DNA from: Desulfofustis sp.
GTDB lineage: Bacteria; Desulfobacterota; Desulfobulbia; Desulfobulbales; Desulfocapsaceae
Reading direction: 5' to 3'
NCBI GenBank assembly: GCA_030145365.1
Contig: JAQYVS010000079.1
Location: 1 to 8,709, forward strand
DNA: 8,709 nt
Position numbers and translations under genes: made by a program. The notes under the pieces are model-generated. The model did not search any database. It was not told the origin of the DNA and saw only the letters and a program-made list of their open reading frames with translations. Below, piece after piece: positions 7,053-8,709 of this stretch (position 1 is the first letter of the stretch; each line of letters begins with the position of its first letter).

Positions 7053-8104
7053 GGTCTGCCCCCACTGTCTAGATAATGGGTTTTTGGCAGCGCCTTCAGC
7101 TGGGCAGCAGCAGTTTCGGCGGTGAGGTCCCGCTGGGCCATGGCCAGAAGTTCGTATCCGACCATATGCTTTTTCACCGATTGTGAGCGCAGAAGAGGTG
7201 GAAGATAATGGAAGTGATAGTGCCAGCCCGGATGCTCTTCTCCATCGGTGGGTTGCTGGTGAATCCCCATGGAATAGGGAAAGGATGTTAAAAATAAATT
7301 ATCGTAACAGATGCCGAGTTTGATCATGATGTCGGCAAGGTCAGCCTTTTCTGTTTTGCTCATTGAACCAATTGAAGCCTGATGGGTGAGCGGCAGGATC
7401 ATGGTTTCAAAAGGCCACACAGCCCAGAATGGCACCAGGGCGGCAAATGAACTGTTTTGCATCAGGATTCGCTCCTGCAGTCTCAGCTCCTTTTCAAGAT
7501 AGGTACAGAGCAGACAGGATCCATGTTTTTGAAAATAACGCTGCTGATGGACTCCTTCGCTGGCCGGGATGGTTGGAATGGTTTGATTGGCCCAGATTTG
7601 GCCATGCGGGTGAGGATTCGAGCAGCCCATGACCAACCCCCGGTTTTCAAAGATCTGAACATGGTTTATTTCCGATTTTGAACCAAGTTCGATATATTGT
7701 TCAACCCATGTTTCTATGATTGTCAGAACCTGCACTTGGTTCATCCGGGCAATGCTCAGATCATGGCGCGGCGAGTAGCAGATTACCCGACAGATTCCGG
7801 TTTCAGGCTCCCAGCGAAACAAGTCATCGTCCGAGGCTGAAGACGTCTGGGGTTGGGGCAGCAAAGCGGCATAGTCATTGGTGAAGACGAACGTATCTGT
7901 ATAGCCTGGATTTTTTTTACCTCCGGCTCTGGTATTGGTTGGGCAGAGATAACAACCCTTGTCATAGGCGGGGTGTTGCGACGTATCAGCTGCCTCCAGC
8001 TGTCCGTCCCAGGGACGCTGGGTACGGTGCGGGGAGACCAGGACCCATTCGCCGGTCAGCGGATTGAATCGCCGATGGGGTGCATTGTCATATTCACATT
8101 GCAT
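7049..8104 (-). CDS. galT: Galactose-1-phosphate uridylyltransferase, class I
   Basis: GalT transfers UMP from UDP-glucose to galactose-1-phosphate, giving UDP-galactose and glucose-1-phosphate. The 351-residue product matches E. coli-type GalT from end to end, including the early PHRRFNPLTGEWVLVSPHR stretch and the late PPLLRS, HMVGYELLA and QRDLTAE segments. Numbering from the ATG at 8104, zinc ligands C51 and C54 (CYLC), H114 and H165 are present, and H167 in HPHGQ is the uridylyl-carrying nucleophile, followed by Q169. The H297-F-H299 pair corresponds to the second metal site. An in-frame TTG at 8110 is an alternative start adding two residues; neither start has a clear Shine-Dalgarno sequence, and ATG is preferred. 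This is the first gene of the operon, about 70 nt after the predicted transcription start. Confidence 0.96.
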   Translation of the reverse strand: MQCEYDNAPHRRFNPLTGEWVLVSPHRTQRPWDGQLEAADTSQHPAYDKGCYLCPTNTRAGGKKNPGYTDTFVFTNDYAALLPQPQTSSASDDDLFRWEPETGICRVICYSPRHDLSIARMNQVQVLTIIETWVEQYIELGSKSEINHVQIFENRGLVMGCSNPHPHGQIWANQTIPTIPASEGVHQQRYFQKHGSCLLCTYLEKELRLQERILMQNSSFAALVPFWAVWPFETMILPLTHQASIGSMSKTEKADLADIMIKLGICYDNLFLTSFPYSMGIHQQPTDGEEHPGWHYHFHYLPPLLRSQSVKKHMVGYELLAMAQRDLTAETAAAQLKALPKTHYLDSGGRP

Positions 8105-8111
8105 AATCAAG

Positions 8112-8140
8112 ATGATTGAACACGGAAAATGCGCTATAAT
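8112..8140 (+). promoter_or_regulatory. Putative rightward promoter with perfect -10
   Basis: A perfect TATAAT (8135-8140) reads rightward. At 17-bp spacing the -35 candidate is ATGATT (8112-8117), which matches TTGACA at only 3 of 6 positions. Transcription would begin near 8147, exactly at the left edge of the tandem operators, and would run into the damaged lyxose isomerase gene and possibly the molybdopterin oxidoreductase gene. The -10 is seen directly; promoter activity is inferred. Confidence 0.5.
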
Positions 8141-8146
8141 AGTTAT

Positions 8147-8157
8147 GCAAACGTTGC
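8147..8157. promoter_or_regulatory. Tandem operator copy 1 (imperfect GalR-like site)
   Basis: GCAAACGTTGC is an imperfect palindrome around a central CG. Aligned to the GalR-type core G-N-A-A-N-C-G-N-T-T-N-C, it differs at one position in the right half. It shares the 9-bp GCAAACGTT with the second copy, whose centre lies 12 bp away. The likely ligand is the LacI-family protein encoded at 4727-5731. Confidence 0.65.
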
Positions 8158-8171
8158 CGCAAACGTTTGCG
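8158..8171. promoter_or_regulatory. Tandem operator copy 2 (perfect 14-bp palindrome, LacI/GalR type)
   Basis: CGCAAACGTTTGCG is a perfect 14-bp palindrome with the central CG typical of LacI/GalR-family operators, and it fits the GalR-type core at every fixed position. It sits at about +3 to +16 of the predicted galT start site and also downstream of the rightward -10, so bound repressor could block both directions. The regulator gene is in the operon that this site would control. Confidence 0.85.
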
Positions 8172-8180
8172 ACTCTATTT

Positions 8181-8208
8181 AATATAAAAGTAACACAATA
8201 CTTGTCAA
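8181..8208 (-). promoter_or_regulatory. Main promoter of the galT-galK-transport operon
   Basis: On the minus strand a perfect TTGACA (8208-8203) is followed after 16 bp by TATATT (8186-8181), a 5-of-6 match to the -10 consensus. The start site is expected near 8174, immediately beside the palindromic operator, leaving an untranslated leader of about 70 nt before the galT ATG. This is the strongest sigma70-type promoter I see in the window. Confidence 0.8.
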
Positions 8209-8217
8209 CAGATTTTT

Positions 8218-8222
8218 AGGAG
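8218..8222 (+). promoter_or_regulatory. Shine-Dalgarno site of the broken lyxose isomerase gene
   Basis: AGGAG lies 9 nt before the ATG at 8232. Its preservation, together with the intact first 26 codons, indicates that the gene was functional until fairly recently. Confidence 0.7.
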
Positions 8223-8231
8223 CAGTTCATC

Positions 8232-8516
8232 ATGAAACGATCCGAAATCAACCTTCTGATCAAACAGGCCTGCGACCTTTTCGCTTCACTTAATTTTGCC
8301 CTGCCTCCTGGTGAGAGTATCTGCCTTGAACCTTAAGTCTAGCACACCTTTTACGGTGAAAAAGGAGGTGGTTCGGTGATGGTTGGCGAAGTATCAGACG
8401 TCAACGATGATAAAACGGATAATTGCTTTTATGAACAACTTGGCAGATTTCCAGAAATTATTGAAGATGAAGAAGTACTCTACTATCTATGTACTGAATA
8501 TCCGGATGCGGGCTGA
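8232..8516 (+). pseudogene. D-lyxose isomerase remnant (internal deletion plus two in-frame stops)
   Basis: From a well-placed ATG the frame reads MKRSEINLLIKQACDLFASL-NFALPP, the N-terminal signature of the D-lyxose ketol-isomerase (cupin) family. It passes directly into GESICLEP, then TAA (8334-8336), GTC, TAG (8340-8342), then HTFYGEKGGGSVMVGEVSDV and a C-terminal part with NDDKTDN, GRFPEIIEDEE and YYLCTEYP, ending at TGA (8514-8516). All pieces share one frame. Family members are about 225 residues; only about 94 codons remain, so roughly 130 central codons, with most metal-binding cupin residues, are gone. The LPP at the junction suits both the N-terminal arm and the arm before PGES, suggesting deletion between short similar sequences. 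The enzyme would have interconverted D-lyxose/D-xylulose or mannose/fructose. The product cannot be active. Family assignment rests on recalled motifs. Confidence 0.88.
8363..8368 (+). promoter_or_regulatory. Internal Shine-Dalgarno-like sequence within the pseudogene
   Basis: AGGAGG lies 7 nt before an in-frame GTG (8376) and 10 nt before an in-frame ATG (8379). In the intact gene these bases encoded Lys-Gly-Gly-Gly, so the match may be accidental. It could now permit translation of a 45-46 residue C-terminal fragment that ends at 8516. Confidence 0.35.
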
Positions 8517-8554
8517 AACCGTAACCCTACATATTCCAGCCGGGTTAAAGGAAA

Positions 8555-8709
8555 ATGAAAATCTATAAAAAAACGATTTGTCCTCTGGATTGTCCGGACA
8601 GCTGCGGCTTGCTGGCAGGGGTTGAAAACAACCGGGTTGTCGATCTTAGAGGAGACCCTGATCATCCGTATACCAGAGGGGTCATCTGCCGGAAGATGAA
8701 GCGTTACCC
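8555..8709 (+). CDS. Molybdopterin oxidoreductase, N-terminal Fe4S4 domain (gene runs off right edge)
   Basis: The visible 51 codons begin MKIYKKTICPLDCPDSCGLL and carry four cysteines, C9-x3-C13-x3-C17-x27-C45. This is the N-terminal [4Fe-4S] binding pattern of the molybdopterin oxidoreductase (DMSO reductase/formate dehydrogenase) superfamily, reinforced by the RGDPDHPYTRGVIC segment before the fourth cysteine. No twin-arginine signal is present, so the enzyme is probably cytoplasmic. The substrate cannot be told from this fragment. The start is fixed by an in-frame TAA three codons upstream; AAGGA lies only 2 nt before the ATG, a short spacing. The gene follows the broken lyxose isomerase by 38 nt with no terminator between, so the two could share the rightward promoter. 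Confidence 0.93.
   Translation, partial: MKIYKKTICPLDCPDSCGLLAGVENNRVVDLRGDPDHPYTRGVICRKMKRY

Noticed and set aside
8050..8110. Upstream TTG at 8110 as the galT start
   Set aside because: It adds only Met-Ile before the ATG at 8104 and has no better ribosome-binding site, so ATG is kept as the simpler choice.
8334..8342. Programmed stop-codon readthrough or recoding that would rescue the isomerase
   Set aside because: TAA and TAG in close succession are not selenocysteine signals, and the central domain is missing anyway, so readthrough could not restore an active enzyme.
8383..8568. 61-codon plus-strand open frame
   Set aside because: It is out of frame with the lyxose isomerase remnant over the same bases and overlaps the start of the oxidoreductase gene. 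It has no family resemblance.

Overview
The window is a compact carbohydrate-utilisation locus from a Gram-negative-type bacterium. Seven genes on the minus strand, with gaps of at most 62 nt or overlaps between them, form one apparent operon read from about 8174 down to 279: galT, galK, a LacI-family regulator, a MalK/UgpC-type ABC ATPase, a secreted sugar-binding protein and two membrane permeases. The start of a GlmU-like nucleotidyltransferase follows on the same strand and runs off the left edge. The Sec signal peptide on the binding protein and a cytoplasmic-type molybdopterin oxidoreductase starting at the right edge fit an anaerobic or facultative proteobacterial or Desulfobacterota-like organism. 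That placement is an inference and is weak.

Working model: the ABC transporter imports a hexose (galactose, or glucose/galactose by family resemblance). GalK phosphorylates galactose and GalT exchanges the uridylyl group with UDP-glucose. The LacI-type protein represses the operon until sugar is present. galE, galM and the mutases that complete the Leloir route are not in the window.

The control region (about 8111-8231) is the densest part. A near-consensus promoter reads leftward into galT, and a separate perfect TATAAT reads rightward. Between them lie two GalR-like operator sequences in tandem at 12-bp spacing. The two promoters face each other, so their transcripts would overlap.

The right end (8232-8516) holds the clearest anomaly, a broken D-lyxose isomerase gene. 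The N-terminal 26 or so residues and the C-terminal 60 or so residues of the family are still in one reading frame. The middle of the protein is missing, and a TAA and a TAG interrupt the frame. A molybdopterin oxidoreductase gene begins 38 nt later.

Two RNA-level hairpins flank the binding-protein gene. One of them has a GAGA tetraloop on the transcript strand, which suggests differential expression inside the operon. I see no RNA genes, insertion sequences, CRISPR arrays or phage genes, and no stretch over 300 bases without a gene. Apart from the decayed gene, the promoter layout and an oversized permease, this is a recognisable galactose/hexose operon and not a new type of system.
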